NCBI GenBank assembly: GCA_947474875.1
Contig: CANJKY010000284.1
Span: 1 to 5,842, forward strand
DNA from: Gemmataceae bacterium
Lineage (GTDB): Bacteria > Planctomycetota > Planctomycetia > Gemmatales > Gemmataceae
Reading direction: 5' to 3'
DNA: 5,842 bases
How positions within the stretch are numbered: position 1 is the first letter of the stretch; each line of letters starts with the position of its first letter. Below, piece after piece: positions 4,995 to 5,842 of the stretch. Made by a program: the position numbers and the translations under genes. Below the pieces are notes generated by a model. The model worked only from the letters and a program-made list of their open reading frames with translations, was not told where the DNA came from and made no database searches.

Positions 4995-5842
4995 ATGTCC
5001 GACGTGAAAGAGACGCAACTGCTGGTCATCGGCGGAGGCCCCGGCGGGTACCCGGCCGCCCTGCACGCCGCCGACCACGGGCTGAAGGTCGTCCTGGTGG
5101 ACGAAGACCCGAAGCTGGGCGGGGTGTGCTTGAACCGCGGGTGCATCCCGAGCAAGGCGCTGCTGCACGCGGCCAAGGTGATCCGCGAGGCGAAGCACGC
5201 CGACTCTCTCGGCATCAGCTTCGGCGAGCCGAAGATCGACCTGGACAAGCTCCGCACGTTCGTCCAGCAGAAGGTGGTGGGTAAACTCACCAGTGGCATC
5301 GCCCAACTGGTGAAGGGGCGGAACGCCGAGCACGTCCGCGGGCATGCCGAGTTCGTCGACGCGAACACGGTGAAGGTGACGGGCGACACCCCGCAAACGA
5401 TTCGCTTCGAGAAGTGCATCATCGCCACCGGCAGCCTGCCGGCCATGCCGAAGACGTTCCAGATCAACGACCCGCGGGTGATGGACAGCACCGGGGCGCT
5501 GCTGCTGCCGGACATCCCGAAGACGCTGCTGGTGGTCGGCGGCGGGTACATCGGGCTGGAGATCGGCAGCGTGTACGCGGCACTGGGCACGAAGGTGACG
5601 GTGGTCGAGTTCCTGGACAGCATCCTGGCGATGGCCGACCGCGACCTGGTGGCGGTGCTGGAGAAGAGGCTGAAGGCCGAGTTCGACAAGATATACGTGA
5701 ACACTAAGGTGGCGGCGGTGAAGGCGACGCCGGGCGGGATTGTTGCCACCCTGGAGGGGAAGGACGTGCCCGGCGAACTCACCTTCGACCGGGTGCTGGT
5801 CTCGGTCGGCCGGCGGCCGAACACCGTCGGGCTGAAACTGGA
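4995..5842 (+). CDS. lpdA: Dihydrolipoyl dehydrogenase (E3), N-terminal part; runs off the window
   Basis: This FAD flavoenzyme reoxidises the dihydrolipoyl groups of 2-oxoacid dehydrogenase complexes (and possibly glycine cleavage) with NAD+ as acceptor, in the cytoplasm. The 282 visible residues include the FAD-binding Rossmann motif VIGGGPGGY (11-19) and the redox-active disulfide site GGVCLNRGCIPSKALL with Cys45 and Cys50. They also include the second FAD contact IIATGS (142-147), and the NAD-binding motif VVGGGYIGLEIGSVYAALG (180-198) followed by VTVVE. SVGRRPNTVGL near the edge is also typical of the family. The C-terminal dimerisation domain with the His-Glu pair lies outside the window, so about 40% of a usual ~465-residue enzyme is missing. 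The ATG at 4995 has GGAG at 4984-4987, seven bases upstream. E1 and E2 genes are not in view. Related flavoprotein disulfide reductases (mercuric or glutathione reductase) are less likely because the CLNRGCIPSK and GGGYIGLE motifs fit E3 best. Confidence 0.95.
   Translation, partial: MSDVKETQLLVIGGGPGGYPAALHAADHGLKVVLVDEDPKLGGVCLNRGCIPSKALLHAAKVIREAKHADSLGISFGEPKIDLDKLRTFVQQKVVGKLTSGIAQLVKGRNAEHVRGHAEFVDANTVKVTGDTPQTIRFEKCIIATGSLPAMPKTFQINDPRVMDSTGALLLPDIPKTLLVVGGGYIGLEIGSVYAALGTKVTVVEFLDSILAMADRDLVAVLEKRLKAEFDKIYVNTKVAAVKATPGGIVATLEGKDVPGELTFDRVLVSVGRRPNTVGLKL

Noticed and set aside
4703..5824. 373-residue minus-strand open frame
   Set aside because: It is antisense to the clear dihydrolipoyl dehydrogenase gene and the end of the zinc-ribbon gene; Ser/Thr/Arg-rich with no domain signal.

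Overview
The window is high-GC bacterial chromosome. The gene content suggests a planctomycete, probably Gemmata-like: short zinc-ribbon/multi-TM proteins with Pro-rich and charged linkers, a SpoVR-family protein in a probable non-sporeformer, and G/C-run palindromic repeats between genes. This placement is inference from style, not from a marker gene.

Layout. The left half is on the minus strand. A spoVR-family gene (3202 down to 440) is followed, with a 38-base overlap, by a small unrecognised gene (477 down to 4). The spoVR reading frame is interrupted in frame by a 401-residue intein (2347 down to 1145). The intein carries complete-looking splicing motifs, a two-motif LAGLIDADG homing endonuclease and an additional helix-turn-helix segment. 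It sits in the conserved MNEGWA/SYWH stretch of SpoVR; removing it leaves a 519-residue protein, close to the normal family length.

Upstream of spoVR (3203-3561) is a gene-free stretch. It contains two inverted copies of a ~48-base palindromic repeat (3327-3374 and 3446-3494), which together look like a ~168-bp MITE/REP-like unit, plus a half copy (3533-3556) next to the stop codon of the following gene. A minus-strand gene (4251 down to 3562) encodes a zinc-ribbon protein with about four membrane helices. It is divergent from a plus-strand gene (4371-4907) for a second zinc-ribbon protein with a disordered charged linker and two membrane helices. The right edge holds the 5' part of a dihydrolipoyl dehydrogenase gene (4995 to beyond 5842).

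How the genes relate. The SpoVR and downstream small gene look translationally coupled. PrkA kinase and YeaH-like genes, the usual SpoVR partners, are not in the window. The zinc-ribbon membrane proteins and dihydrolipoyl dehydrogenase show no evident pathway link to SpoVR. The most notable item is the intein-bearing SpoVR with its HTH-plus-LAGLIDADG insert.
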